Origin: Clostridiales bacterium
Lineage (GTDB): Bacteria; Bacillota; Clostridia; TANB77; CAG-508
NCBI GenBank assembly: GCA_003507395.1
Contig: DNVW01000013.1
Coordinates: 155,115 to 190,267, forward strand
Length of the DNA: 35,153 nt
Direction: 5' to 3'
Part shown: positions 8,321 through 15,851 of the stretch, one piece after another
Position numbering within the stretch: the stretch's first letter is position 1
How the letters are laid out: every line of letters begins with the position of its first letter
Translations under genes and position numbers: made by a program
The notes under the pieces: model-generated
What the model was told of the DNA's origin: nothing
The model's input: the letters and a program-made list of their open reading frames with translations, nothing else
Databases searched by the model: none

Positions 8321-8425
8321 AGAAATTACATATTATAGTTAATAATTCCCCTGTCGATTCGAAGCTTTACGTTTAGTGCGTAAAAGGTTTATGTAGATGA
8401 GATGGGGGATTATTGATTTTATTGC
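8321..8425 (+). ncRNA. Candidate small structured RNA (about 100 nt) or convergent terminator
   Basis: AATAATTCCCC (8341-8351) pairs with GGGGGATTATT (8404-8414) with one G-U pair. The enclosed region has its own hairpin, CTTTACG (8365-8371) with CGTAAAAG (8379-8386). A T-rich tail with TTTTT follows, and a good promoter lies directly upstream. The segment is convergent with the DUF3800 gene ending at 8419. It could be a stable small RNA or a complex terminator shared by both strands. I do not recognise the fold. Confidence 0.4.
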
Positions 8426-9255
8426 TTTTTAGTAAGTTCACTATAGTATGTAGAATTACTCGGTATGAACTTCCAATGTCTATATGGAATTGTCCAAGTA
8501 TTCCAATCATGTAGACCTGTTGATACACCTATATTAAAATTATGATGAATTTCTCTGATTCTAATTAATATGTGTTTATACAATTTTTCTTTAGCAATTG
8601 TCTTTTTACCTCTTCTATTGCTATTAGGTAATTTCTCTTTATGAAAATTGTTCAATCTAAAATTTATTGAACCTAATATTATATCCATACATTGCAAAAT
8701 AACATGATCGTGTGAAATTACTTCTGCTATATTTTCTCTTCTAATATGAATGTTATTATCTTTAAATATATTTACATTATTTAACCCATATACAAAATCT
8801 ATAAATGTGTTATTTCTATTAGGAGTATTGGGTAATTTGTCAAAATAAAACCTAATATTAAGTTCTTTATCCTTTTTAGGGTTGCTATTTTCAAATCCAA
8901 AAGCCCATTTTACAAATTGATAATAGAGCAAATAATATTCATTATCTATTTGATTATCTGTTAAATCATTAGCAATATAACAAACAGGTTTAAACATAAT
9001 TCTAATTTTTATATCACTTGTCTTTATATAATCAAAAAATAAATCTATTATTTCTATATATTTATCTAAATAGCTTTCCGTTACTTTAGACCATTTTATT
9101 TCTCCAAACAAATTAAGTTATTCCTTCTTCTGATTTAATAATATATTTAATTTATCAATTTGCTTTGCATTAACTATAGCACCACCATAGAAATTTCCAA
9201 AATATTTTCCTTTTTTAGCTGATTCATCACAATATATAATATATTCTTCTTGCAA
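8419..9255 (-). pseudogene. DUF3800 protein gene interrupted by one nonsense codon
   Basis: Read from TTG at 9255 (RBS AGAGGTGG), the frame starts 'QEEYIIYCDESAKKGKYFGN', the DUF3800 opening with its conserved acidic pair (YCDES; RNase H-like fold). At codon 46 (9120-9118) there is a TAA, after which the same frame continues uninterrupted for 230 residues from 'LNLFGEIKWSKVTESYLDKY' to the C-terminal 'LQCMDIILGSI' helix typical of the family. GAA to TAA is a single-base change and the expected text is KKEELNLFGEIKW. An internal TTG at 9111 could in principle restart translation but would lack the acidic pair. DUF3800 proteins are often found among mobile or defence genes; their role is not settled. 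Confidence 0.85.
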
Positions 9256-9414
9256 TTGTTCCACCTCTTTCGTTTATAACTGTATATATTTTATTCTTAC
9301 AATGCAATAATGAATTTATTGTAACATAATAACAATAAATATACAATAATTATGCGAAAAAATGTTTCAGTTATTTTGATAATATAAAAGTAATTTTTAT
9401 AAAATTCATTCTAG

Positions 9415-9435
9415 TTACATTAACAATACATTAAC
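9415..9435 (+). repeat. 21-bp direct repeat, copy 2
   Basis: TTACATTAAC, AA, TACATTAAC. Same orientation as 7215-7235, differing only in the central two bases. The 9256-9700 gap otherwise holds no gene, just AT-rich sequence and the hairpins listed next. Confidence 0.65.
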
Positions 9436-9509
9436 ACACGAATTTTAATCCTCGAAGGCACTGATACTACTATACTTTCAAAAACGTCGAACCGGAGTAC
9501 ACCTCCAAA

Positions 9510-9551
9510 AAAAACGGGGAAATATTGATATACCATATTTTCTCGCTTTTT
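9510..9551 (+). terminator. Terminator-like hairpin
   Basis: AAAAACGGGGAAATAT (9510-9525) pairs with ATATTTTCTCGCTTTTT (9535-9551) using G-U pairs and one bulge. It ends in a T run. Confidence 0.5.
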
Positions 9552-9646
9552 GTATTTGTATATTTATACCTAACACGTTGTCTAAAAAATGAATAAAATG
9601 ATATTTTCTACATACGATATATAAACGCGAAAGAGCATATATATTA

Positions 9647-9682
9647 AAGTTTTACGGACATAAACGTAAAACTTAACATTTT
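9647..9682 (+). terminator. Perfect 10-bp hairpin with T tail
   Basis: AAGTTTTACG (9647-9656), 8-nt loop, CGTAAAACTT (9665-9674), then AACATTTTTT. It stands just upstream of the truncated ATPase. Its TTTACG/CGTAAA core also occurs in the hairpin at 8365-8386. Confidence 0.55.
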
Positions 9683-9720
9683 TTAAATAATAGTATAAAA
9701 TATAATTAGAAGTGAAGTGT

Positions 9721-10025
9721 ATGCTAAAAAGAGAAAAATACATAAATCAACTAATAGAAAGTAAAGATTTGGGATTAATAAAAGTAATTACAGGAGTTAG
9801 AAGAAGTGGAAAGAGTACATTATTACTCCAATATAAGGATTATCTATTATCTCAAGATATACAAGAAAAAAATATTATATATATGAATTTCGAAAGTGCT
9901 GAATGGTATAATATAAAAAATTATGAAGACTTATATAAAAGGGCATATTAACAATGGATAAAGTTAAAAATAAACAAATAGATGGTATTGAAGTACTTAA
10001 TATTGTTGATTTCTTAATGGATTGA
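9721..10025 (+). pseudogene. AAA ATPase (AAA_14/DUF4143 type) with internal deletion
   Basis: ATG at 9721 opens 'MLKREKYINQLIESKDLGLI' and then 'KVITGVRRSGKSTLLLQY', the Walker A region of the AAA_14 (DUF4143-partnered) ATPases. The frame stops after 'YEDLYKRAY' at about residue 76. In another frame immediately after comes 'MDKVKNKQIDGIEVLNIVDF' followed by LMD and a stop, which matches the family's usual C-terminal ending (DGIxxxNIxDFL). The Walker B, sensor, winged-helix and most of DUF4143 (about 300 residues) are missing. A deletion joining the two ends is the simplest explanation. Confidence 0.75.
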
Positions 10026-10078
10026 CCATAGTAAATGATATAAAAGCAGATGTGAGTATTGCCACTAAACTTCATAAC

Positions 10079-10108
10079 AATAAGATGTTGGAATTCCAAC
10101 ATCTTATT
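10079..10108. terminator. Perfect 30-bp palindrome, bidirectional terminator
   Basis: AATAAGATGTTGGAA (10079-10093) is followed directly by its exact reverse complement (10094-10108). It stands between the ATPase remnant and the end of the minus-strand Cys/His-rich gene. Confidence 0.7.
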
Positions 10109-10135
10109 GATTTTGAAGTGTATAAATAATTAAAA

Positions 10136-10780
10136 TTATCTGCAAGGTCTTTCAAATAATTTATTGCAACTTTTTTTATCCCAAGGTCTGTCACAATGTT
10201 TGTCGTCATGTTTGTCACAATGATCATTACATGGTTTATCACAGTGCTTATCGCAAAAGTCATCACAAGGTTTATCACAATGTTTCTCGCAGTGCTTGTC
10301 ATCGTGTTTTTCACAGTGATCTTCATCATGTTTCTCACAGTGCTTTTCACAATGGCATTCATCATGCTTTTCATCATGTTTTTCATGGTGCATATCACAA
10401 GGAGGACATTCTAATTTTATACCTTTTAAACATTTACCTTCATGTTTGCATGAAGTACATATTTTACAGTGTTTTACCTCATCTACCCAAATGACTATTT
10501 CGTAAAATTTATTTGCACATAAAGGACCAAATACAAATTCACCATTTTCATCTGTAAAAGTATGAGAAACTGGTCTTCTTTCCTCTTTGCCACAATCATG
10601 ATCAACTTCTACAAGCTTAACAACTGCGTTGCAAATAGGGTCATGGCAACAATCTTTTACTACACCATATATTACAGATCTATTATCTTCTGGCAATGTT
10701 ATATCTAAATCAAACTGTTTTCCAGTAGCAAGGACGCCATCAATTTTTAGAACTGGACATATACTTTTTTCACATTCCAT
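10136..10780 (-). CDS. Beta-sandwich protein with Cys/His-rich repeat tail
   Basis: This encodes 214 residues and starts at ATG after RBS AAAGGAAG. No signal peptide is visible. Residues ~35-100 look like a carboxypeptidase-regulatory-like beta-sandwich ('YGVVKDCCHDPICNAVVKLV' then 'SHTFTDENGEFVFGPL'). From about 105 the protein is loaded with Cys, and residues ~130-210 are irregular short repeats such as CEKHDDKHCEKHCDKPC, with more than 40 Cys or His in 85 residues. Such a tail should bind metals or form disulfide networks. Similar proteins occur in spore-forming Clostridia, where a coat or exosporium role is plausible, but that is inference. The repeat DNA makes false long frames on the other strand. 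Confidence 0.8.
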   Translation of the reverse strand: MECEKSICPVLKIDGVLATGKQFDLDITLPEDNRSVIYGVVKDCCHDPICNAVVKLVEVDHDCGKEERRPVSHTFTDENGEFVFGPLCANKFYEIVIWVDEVKHCKICTSCKHEGKCLKGIKLECPPCDMHHEKHDEKHDECHCEKHCEKHDEDHCEKHDDKHCEKHCDKPCDDFCDKHCDKPCNDHCDKHDDKHCDRPWDKKSCNKLFERPCR

Positions 10781-10855
10781 AATTTTTACTTCCTTTCTTA
10801 ATTTTATAATATATTATATTCAGAAAAAAATAAATGTTGATTAAAGTCGAAAAAA

Positions 10856-10884
10856 TTGAAAAAAATATACAATTAATATATAAT
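10856..10884 (+). promoter_or_regulatory. murI promoter
   Basis: TTGAAA (10856-10861), 17-bp spacer, TATAAT (10879-10884), about 45 bp before the murI start, in the divergent region shared with the Cys/His-rich gene. Confidence 0.65.
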
Positions 10885-10930
10885 AATTGAAAAGTTAAAG
10901 AATACACATTATTATGAAAGGATGAAACAA

Positions 10931-11749
10931 ATGGACAATAGACCAATAGGCATGTTTGACTCTGGTGTGGGAGGATTAACAGTATATAAAGAAGTAAAAA
11001 AACAACTACCAAATGAAAGTATAGTTTATTTAGGAGATACAAAAAGATTTCCATATGGAAGTAAATCTAAAGAAAGTATAATTGAATTAACAAAGCAGGG
11101 AATTGACTTTTTAATAAGACAAAATGTAAAATTAATAGTAATAGCTTGTGGAACAGCAACAAGTCAAGCATTAGAAGAGGTGAAAAATCTATACTCCGTG
11201 CCAATAATAGGAATAATAGATTCTACTGTAGAATATTTAGAAGAAAAATATAGAAACAATAAAAATGCTGAAATAGGAATTATTGCTACAGCAGGGACAA
11301 TTAAAAGTAACGGATGGCAAAACAAAATAAAAGAATTAATACCAAGTGCAAAAATAAAGGCAAAAGGATGTCCACTGTTAGCGCCAATGGCAGAAGAAGG
11401 TTGGACAGATAACCAAATAGCCAGATTAACAATAAAAGAATATTTAATTGAAATGAAAAAAATAGATACACTTATTTTAGGATGTACACATTATCCATTA
11501 TTTCAAAAAATTATAAAAAAAGAAATGGGTAAAAGAGTAGAAATAATAAATACAGGCGAAAAAATAGCACGAAAATTAACTACATATTTGCAAGAAAATA
11601 ATATTCAGAATGTAGAAGAAATGATTGAAGATAAAATATATTTAACAGACACAGAATGCAATTTTGTATCTGTTGCAGAAAAACTTTTAGGAGATAATAA
11701 AATAGGTGAAAAAATACAGAAAGCAGAATATTTACAAATCACAACATAA
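10931..11749 (+). CDS. murI: Glutamate racemase
   Basis: About 272 residues; interconverts L- and D-glutamate for peptidoglycan precursors in the cytoplasm. The proton-shuttle motifs are present: 'MFDSGVGGLTV' with the conserved Asp-Ser, 'IACGTATSQ' with the first catalytic Cys, and 'LGCTHYPLF' with the second. The first motif is more often ACNTA; Gly in place of Asn also occurs in Firmicutes homologues. An in-frame ATG three codons upstream (10922) touches the AAAGGA ribosome binding site, so ATG 10931, spaced 9 nt, is preferred. It is monocistronic, with its own promoter and terminator. Confidence 0.95.
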   Translation: MDNRPIGMFDSGVGGLTVYKEVKKQLPNESIVYLGDTKRFPYGSKSKESIIELTKQGIDFLIRQNVKLIVIACGTATSQALEEVKNLYSVPIIGIIDSTVEYLEEKYRNNKNAEIGIIATAGTIKSNGWQNKIKELIPSAKIKAKGCPLLAPMAEEGWTDNQIARLTIKEYLIEMKKIDTLILGCTHYPLFQKIIKKEMGKRVEIINTGEKIARKLTTYLQENNIQNVEEMIEDKIYLTDTECNFVSVAEKLLGDNKIGEKIQKAEYLQITT

Positions 11750-11772
11750 AAAGGCTTTGCATAAAGCCTTTT
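11749..11772 (+). terminator. murI terminator
   Basis: AAAAGGCTTT, loop GCAT, AAAGCCTTTT: a perfect 10-bp stem starting at the last base of the murI stop codon. Confidence 0.85.
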
Positions 11773-11790
11773 ATACAATTATAATAATTG

Positions 11791-12792
11791 CTAGTGTGAA
11801 CGGATTTCGCTTATATTGCTAATAGTTTTTACATTCAAAAATTCAACCTGGTTAGATATGAAATTAGGATTATCAAAACTAATTTTATCATCTGTTAACT
11901 CTGTAGATAAATATTTTTTATTATCATCAGCAAACAAGGTAACAACAGGTTTTTCTAATTGTTCATTCAAAAGAATTGCACCAATAGCATAAGCTCCACT
12001 AGAGATACCTATGCCAAGTCCAATTTGTTGTCCTATTTTACGGCACATATTAATTGCATCATCATCTTCAACGCCAAAAACACCATCAATTAAAGAAGTA
12101 TCTACTATACTAGGAATAAAATCATCAGCAATTCCACTTATTTTGCTATGACCTGAAAGTTGACCACCCGAAAGAATAGGCATATTATTAGGTTCAACAC
12201 ACCAAGTTTTTATCTTATTATTAAATTCTTTAATTCTTTTAGAAATTCCTGAAAAAGTTCCGCCAGAACCAATACCTGCAATAAATCCACCGATAGAGTT
12301 ACCAACTTCATTGACTATTTCTACACCAGTGGTATTATAATGTGCAAAAACATTATCCATATTTTCAAATTGCAAAGTCTCAAAAGCTCCTGTTTCTAAA
12401 GCAAACTTATGACTATTATCCATAGCAATATTAAAAGCATCATGCTCATCATAATTTAGATGCAATTTAGCTCCATATAATTTTAAAAGTTGCTTTCTTT
12501 CTTCTGTAGCAAAAGCAGGCATAAATATATGAACTGGATGACCTAATATAGTTCCAATAGCAGCAAGACCTAGCCCAAAGTTACCACTAGTAGTTTCAAC
12601 AATTGGCTGTTTAGGTTTCAAATGACCACGTTCAATAGCTTTTTGAAGCATATAGTATGCAGAGCGATCTTTAATACTACCAGTTAAATTGTAATACTCT
12701 AATTTAGCATAAAAATACTTAATTTTTCCTTTATATTTATATTCTATTTGTACCATAGGAGTTTTTCCTATGGGTAAAATTGTCTTATTCAT
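11791..12792 (-). CDS. Cysteine synthase-like PLP enzyme (fold type II)
   Basis: About 333 residues from ATG 12792 (RBS TGGTGAT); an upstream in-frame start at 12867 would add 25 unlikely residues. It belongs to the O-acetylserine sulfhydrylase/cystathionine beta-synthase group. 'NLTGSIKDRSAYYM' holds the PLP-binding Lys, 'VETTSGNFGLGLA' is the substrate loop, 'GIGSGGTFSGI' the phosphate-binding loop, and 'GIGISSGA' the PLP-nitrogen Ser. The phosphate cup and length fit CysK. However, the loop reads TTSGNFG rather than TSGNTG, and 'LQFENMDN' replaces the usual QFxNPxN, so a related beta-replacement activity is possible. It is the only gene in its unit. Confidence 0.8.
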   Translation of the reverse strand: MNKTILPIGKTPMVQIEYKYKGKIKYFYAKLEYYNLTGSIKDRSAYYMLQKAIERGHLKPKQPIVETTSGNFGLGLAAIGTILGHPVHIFMPAFATEERKQLLKLYGAKLHLNYDEHDAFNIAMDNSHKFALETGAFETLQFENMDNVFAHYNTTGVEIVNEVGNSIGGFIAGIGSGGTFSGISKRIKEFNNKIKTWCVEPNNMPILSGGQLSGHSKISGIADDFIPSIVDTSLIDGVFGVEDDDAINMCRKIGQQIGLGIGISSGAYAIGAILLNEQLEKPVVTLFADDNKKYLSTELTDDKISFDNPNFISNQVEFLNVKTISNISEIRSH

Positions 12793-12903
12793 TAATATCA
12801 CCACATGTAAATTATATAACATTGTTGTAAATATATCAACAATAAAATGCATAAACTTTTGTGGCAAGAATATACATGTATTAATCTATGTTAGGAGGTT
12901 TTT

Positions 12904-13074
12904 ATGTTTATTGTTTTAAACAGACAAAAAATATATTCATATATAATATCAATAGCAACAGTATGTATGTTATTTGTAATTGCTGGCAATATAAATACAG
13001 GGAAAAATGCAATAACTACATCAGCAACAACAAGGCAGTTGCCAATATATAATGTAATAACAGATGAAAAAAAA
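12904..13074 (+). pseudogene. PdaB-like polysaccharide deacetylase, 5' part cut by element
   Basis: ATG 12904 follows RBS TTAGGAGGT. The visible host part has an N-terminal membrane anchor (residues ~11-30) and 'RQLPIYNVITDEKK', the lead-in to the NodB-homology domain in PdaB-like proteins. After 13074 the frame runs into element DNA and stops at 13155, giving an 83-residue product. The missing catalytic domain resumes at 19033. PdaB-type proteins act on cell-wall or spore-cortex glycans, and some members lack the usual catalytic Asp. Confidence 0.85.
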
Positions 13075-13188
13075 GGTTGCTCTAACTATGAATTGTGCGT
13101 GGTAACAATTACCATAGGGACAGATTTGAATAGAACTGATATTCCTATGGTTTAAAGCTGACTTTGAAACTGTCAAGAGACAAAATAT

Positions 13189-13205
13189 TGTCGAAAAATG
13201 CCGAA
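13189..13205 (+). promoter_or_regulatory. Tandem Spo0A-box motifs
   Basis: TGTCGAA (13189-13195) and TGCCGAA (13199-13205) both match the consensus TGNCGAA and are 10 bp apart, one helical turn, within TTGTCGAAAAATGCCGAAAA. The arrangement resembles tandem 0A boxes described for Bacillus promoters. They lie about 45 bp upstream of the -35 of the cassette promoter. Confidence 0.6.
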
Positions 13206-13249
13206 AAATAGCACAAAATGTAGGAAAAATAACCAGCAAATATTCAAAT

Positions 13250-13278
13250 TTGTATGGCTTTTTAAAATTACATATGAT
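13250..13278 (+). promoter_or_regulatory. Cassette promoter
   Basis: TTGTAT (13250-13255), 17-bp spacer, TATGAT (13273-13278), 33 bp before the start codon of the first cassette gene. Confidence 0.6.
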
Positions 13279-13311
13279 AAAATGAACGCATAAAAAGAAA
13301 GGGCTGTTTTT

Positions 13312-13737
13312 ATGAAAAGTAGAACTAAATTTTTATTATTCGTTTTTGTAGCATTACTTTTAGCAATTATATTCTTAAAGACTCCTACAGTATCATCAGC
13401 AAGAGATATAGGATATCTAAATAGCTTCAGGATTGAGGGACATAATACACACAGAACTGAGTATTTGACAAAGTACAAGTATGGAAGATATGTAGTTCAA
13501 GCAGATGAACCTACTGGCAGAACAAAAATTAATCTTAGAACTATGATATTAAATTCAAATGGCGACTGGAGAGCACCAGAATGGGGCCTAACATATGAAG
13601 GAACAAGAAACTTACATTCTAATTGGGCTAGTGAAGGATACTATTATGCAATTGAAGTTACAAGACAATATGATTATGATGGAGTTGCATATGTTTCTGG
13701 AAGTTGGTCTCCTGATACAAGAGACGGAGAGAGCTAG
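13312..13737 (+). CDS. Small secreted protein, DUF2712-like
   Basis: This encodes 141 residues after RBS AAGAAAGGG. A clear Sec signal peptide (KFLLFVFVALLLAIIFL) with a likely cleavage after VSSA leaves ~110 residues without Cys and with several Trp and Tyr. The C-terminal 'YDYDGVAYVSGSWSPDTRDG' and the preceding 'ASEGYYYAIEVTR' resemble the ending of DUF2712 proteins (HYYxAY ... VSGxWDEET), small secreted Firmicutes proteins often beside ABC transporters. The family match is from memory of the pattern, so it is moderate. It is first in a tightly packed operon with two permeases and an ATPase, so it may be the exported or sensed partner: a bacteriocin-like, signalling or lectin-like protein. 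Confidence 0.6.
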   Translation: MKSRTKFLLFVFVALLLAIIFLKTPTVSSARDIGYLNSFRIEGHNTHRTEYLTKYKYGRYVVQADEPTGRTKINLRTMILNSNGDWRAPEWGLTYEGTRNLHSNWASEGYYYAIEVTRQYDYDGVAYVSGSWSPDTRDGES

Positions 13738-13738
13738 A

Positions 13739-14590
13739 ATGAAAAGAATACTTAATTATAAGTATATGATACTATTTGGAATTATTGCATTTATTACTAT
13801 GTTTATGGTGTTCTATGTATATATTAATTATGCATACGAAATGCCTAGTAGATATGAGAATGTTAATTATGATGAAACTGATTTGACTAGAGAGGAAATT
13901 GAAAAAATAAGAAATAATAATTTTTTGCAGAATTTCCTCTCTTTAAAGGAAGGCTTTTCCTTTGATGAAAGTTATTCTAGGTACTGTGCGGTAAAAACAA
14001 GAATAATTCCGATAGTTGTCATTAGCATCTTCTTTTTGTATTCGAGTATCAAATGTAATTTAGTCAAATACAATATTGGAAGAAATAATAAATTCGCCAA
14101 AGAAAACAATAAATTAAAAAGAAGAATAGCTTTGATACCGGCTTTGTTTTCGCTAATTATTGTTTTTGCATTGATTGTCATTGGTTTGCTATCGAATAAA
14201 AATAATTTTTTGACATACTTTAAATTCTTATATAACCATAATGATATAATTAGTTATGTTATGTTTAATAATGTAGCAGTTTTAATCGTATTTGAGATAT
14301 TTAGTTTTATAGGGATTTATTTGTTAAGTTTGTTTTCATTAGAATTAGTAGATAGATATGGAAATATAGATGCAATAATAATATTTTTAATAATATCATG
14401 GGTTTTACCGATCTTTATATCAGGTGATTTAATGATTTTTACTGCGATTAGAAAGATATTACCGCATTCAATACTTCTTATAAGCTTAGAATATGGTACT
14501 TCTCTTATGGATTTAATATTACCAATTATAATATTAATAATTTCAATATTATGGATAAGGAAATTAAAGTATGATAAAATCGAAATATAA
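13739..14590 (+). CDS. ABC transporter membrane protein, first permease
   Basis: About 283 residues from ATG 13739, one base after the previous stop, with RBS ACGGAGAG; longer upstream frames overlap the secreted-protein gene and are unlikely. There are about six hydrophobic segments: one near the N-terminus, then a ~75-residue outer loop, then five more. This is the pattern of ABC-2 type permeases of peptide or lantibiotic-immunity transporters. No ATP-binding motif. Its 3' end overlaps the next gene by 20 bp, so the two are probably coupled subunits. Confidence 0.7.
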   Translation: MKRILNYKYMILFGIIAFITMFMVFYVYINYAYEMPSRYENVNYDETDLTREEIEKIRNNNFLQNFLSLKEGFSFDESYSRYCAVKTRIIPIVVISIFFLYSSIKCNLVKYNIGRNNKFAKENNKLKRRIALIPALFSLIIVFALIVIGLLSNKNNFLTYFKFLYNHNDIISYVMFNNVAVLIVFEIFSFIGIYLLSLFSLELVDRYGNIDAIIIFLIISWVLPIFISGDLMIFTAIRKILPHSILLISLEYGTSLMDLILPIIILIISILWIRKLKYDKIEI

Positions 14591-15227
14591 AAATATTTGT
14601 ATTATCTTAATTAAAATATTATTTATATCTGCATCTGTAATTTCAATTTATAAAACTGTGGGACATAAAGGGGAAATAATGGATGCTTATAGTTTTACAA
14701 CTATAGGGCTAAATGCATTTTATTATATTGATTATAATATGCAAGTTAAGCTGAATTCATTTAAAATAATTTGCCTTACGGTATTAATACTTATGAATTA
14801 TGGCATTACATTATTTAAAATTCATAATTTCTATGAGGGACTAAAAGAAACAATAAGAATTAGATCCAAAAATCTCAATCAATATATTGGAAAATCAAGT
14901 ATATTCTATTTCAAATATATTGTGACAGATGTTCTCGTTACTATTGCAACTATTTATATTGTAATGCTTGCAATGAATGTGAAAGATGTGTTTAACTTAC
15001 AAATAGTAGTTAATCTTTCATTAATGGCACTGTTTTACATAGTAGTGCCATTTTTGATAATGTTTATTGTCGATAGATTTGAATACTTTATAGTTGCTGT
15101 ATTGCTGCTAACAGTCTTCGCAGAATATTTTGTGTATAAACTTAATATATACAACATAATTCTATTGTATGCTATTGTAGTTTTGATAACATATTGTCTA
15201 ATTTTAATTAGAGAAAGGAATAAATAA
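14571..15227 (+). CDS. ABC transporter membrane protein, second permease
   Basis: This encodes 218 residues and starts at ATG inside the end of the first permease gene. About six transmembrane helices are predicted by eye, with a short charged cytoplasmic stretch ('KETIRIRSKNLNQYIGKSSI') between the second and third. Its stop and the ATG of the ATPase gene overlap (TAATG). It is not clearly similar to the first permease. Together they would form a heteromeric channel, as in LanFEG-type exporters. No named family recognised. Confidence 0.7.
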   Translation: MIKSKYKNICIILIKILFISASVISIYKTVGHKGEIMDAYSFTTIGLNAFYYIDYNMQVKLNSFKIICLTVLILMNYGITLFKIHNFYEGLKETIRIRSKNLNQYIGKSSIFYFKYIVTDVLVTIATIYIVMLAMNVKDVFNLQIVVNLSLMALFYIVVPFLIMFIVDRFEYFIVAVLLLTVFAEYFVYKLNIYNIILLYAIVVLITYCLILIRERNK

Positions 15228-15850
15228 TGCTAGAAATAATTAACGGTACAAAAAAATACGGTGGAAAAACTGTTTTAAATAATATAAATTATAAATTTGA
15301 AGATGGAAAAATGTATGGAATTACTGGACCAAACGGTTCAGGTAAGACGTTAATTCTAAAAAGCTTAGCTGGCTTTATAAAATATACTACAGGACAAGTA
15401 GTGCAAAATGGAAAAGAAATTAGGAAAAATAATAATTATATAGAAAATGCAGGTATAGTTATAGAAAATCCTGTTCTAGTTAATGATTTTACAGTAAGTG
15501 AAAATCTAGAATATTTAAAAAAACAAAGCGCTAATCTAGATGAGATTGACCTAAATAAATGGTATGAGTTTTTTAATATTGAAGAATATAAAAATATTAA
15601 ATTCAAAAACTTATCTTTAGGAACAAAACAAAAGGTTGGATTAATTCAGGCTTTTATGCACGAACCACAAAATATATTATTAGATGAACCATTTAACGCA
15701 TTAGATAAAGAAAACATACAGGTTGTTCAAGAATATCTTATTAAAAAAAGAAAAGAAGGAAAGTTAATTATTATTGTTACCCATATAAACGATGATATCT
15801 TAAATAAATGTGATGAAGTTCTACAAATTAGTGAAGGGAAAATATTATAA
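15227..15850 (+). CDS. ABC transporter ATP-binding protein
   Basis: A 207-residue single nucleotide-binding domain. Walker A 'GPNGSGKT' is at about residues 36-43; the Q-loop region reads 'GIVIENPVL', with Glu-Asn in place of Gln as in many ABC-2/immunity ATPases. The signature is 'LSLGTKQKVGL', Walker B 'NILLDEPF' with D-loop 'NALD', and the switch His is in 'IIVTHIND'. The short length, without a C-terminal extension, fits peptide-export or self-protection transporters. It energises the two permeases encoded directly upstream. Confidence 0.93.
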   Translation: MLEIINGTKKYGGKTVLNNINYKFEDGKMYGITGPNGSGKTLILKSLAGFIKYTTGQVVQNGKEIRKNNNYIENAGIVIENPVLVNDFTVSENLEYLKKQSANLDEIDLNKWYEFFNIEEYKNIKFKNLSLGTKQKVGLIQAFMHEPQNILLDEPFNALDKENIQVVQEYLIKKRKEGKLIIIVTHINDDILNKCDEVLQISEGKIL

Positions 15851-15851
15851 T

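Noticed and set aside
8341..8414. Hairpin as an IS200/IS605 end
   Set aside because: No Y1 transposase or TnpB gene is nearby and the stem is better explained as terminator or RNA.
9111..9120. Alternative genetic code reading TAA as Glu in the DUF3800 gene
   Set aside because: TAA is the normal stop codon of many intact genes in the window.
10196..10494. Plus-strand open frames (72 and 87 codons) over the Cys/His-rich gene
   Set aside because: They are the antisense of the repetitive CEKH/CDKP coding DNA, with repetitive His/Val text and no RBS.
10843..10855. AGTCGAAAAA upstream of murI as another Spo0A box
   Set aside because: It lacks the initial T of TGNCGAA and stands alone.
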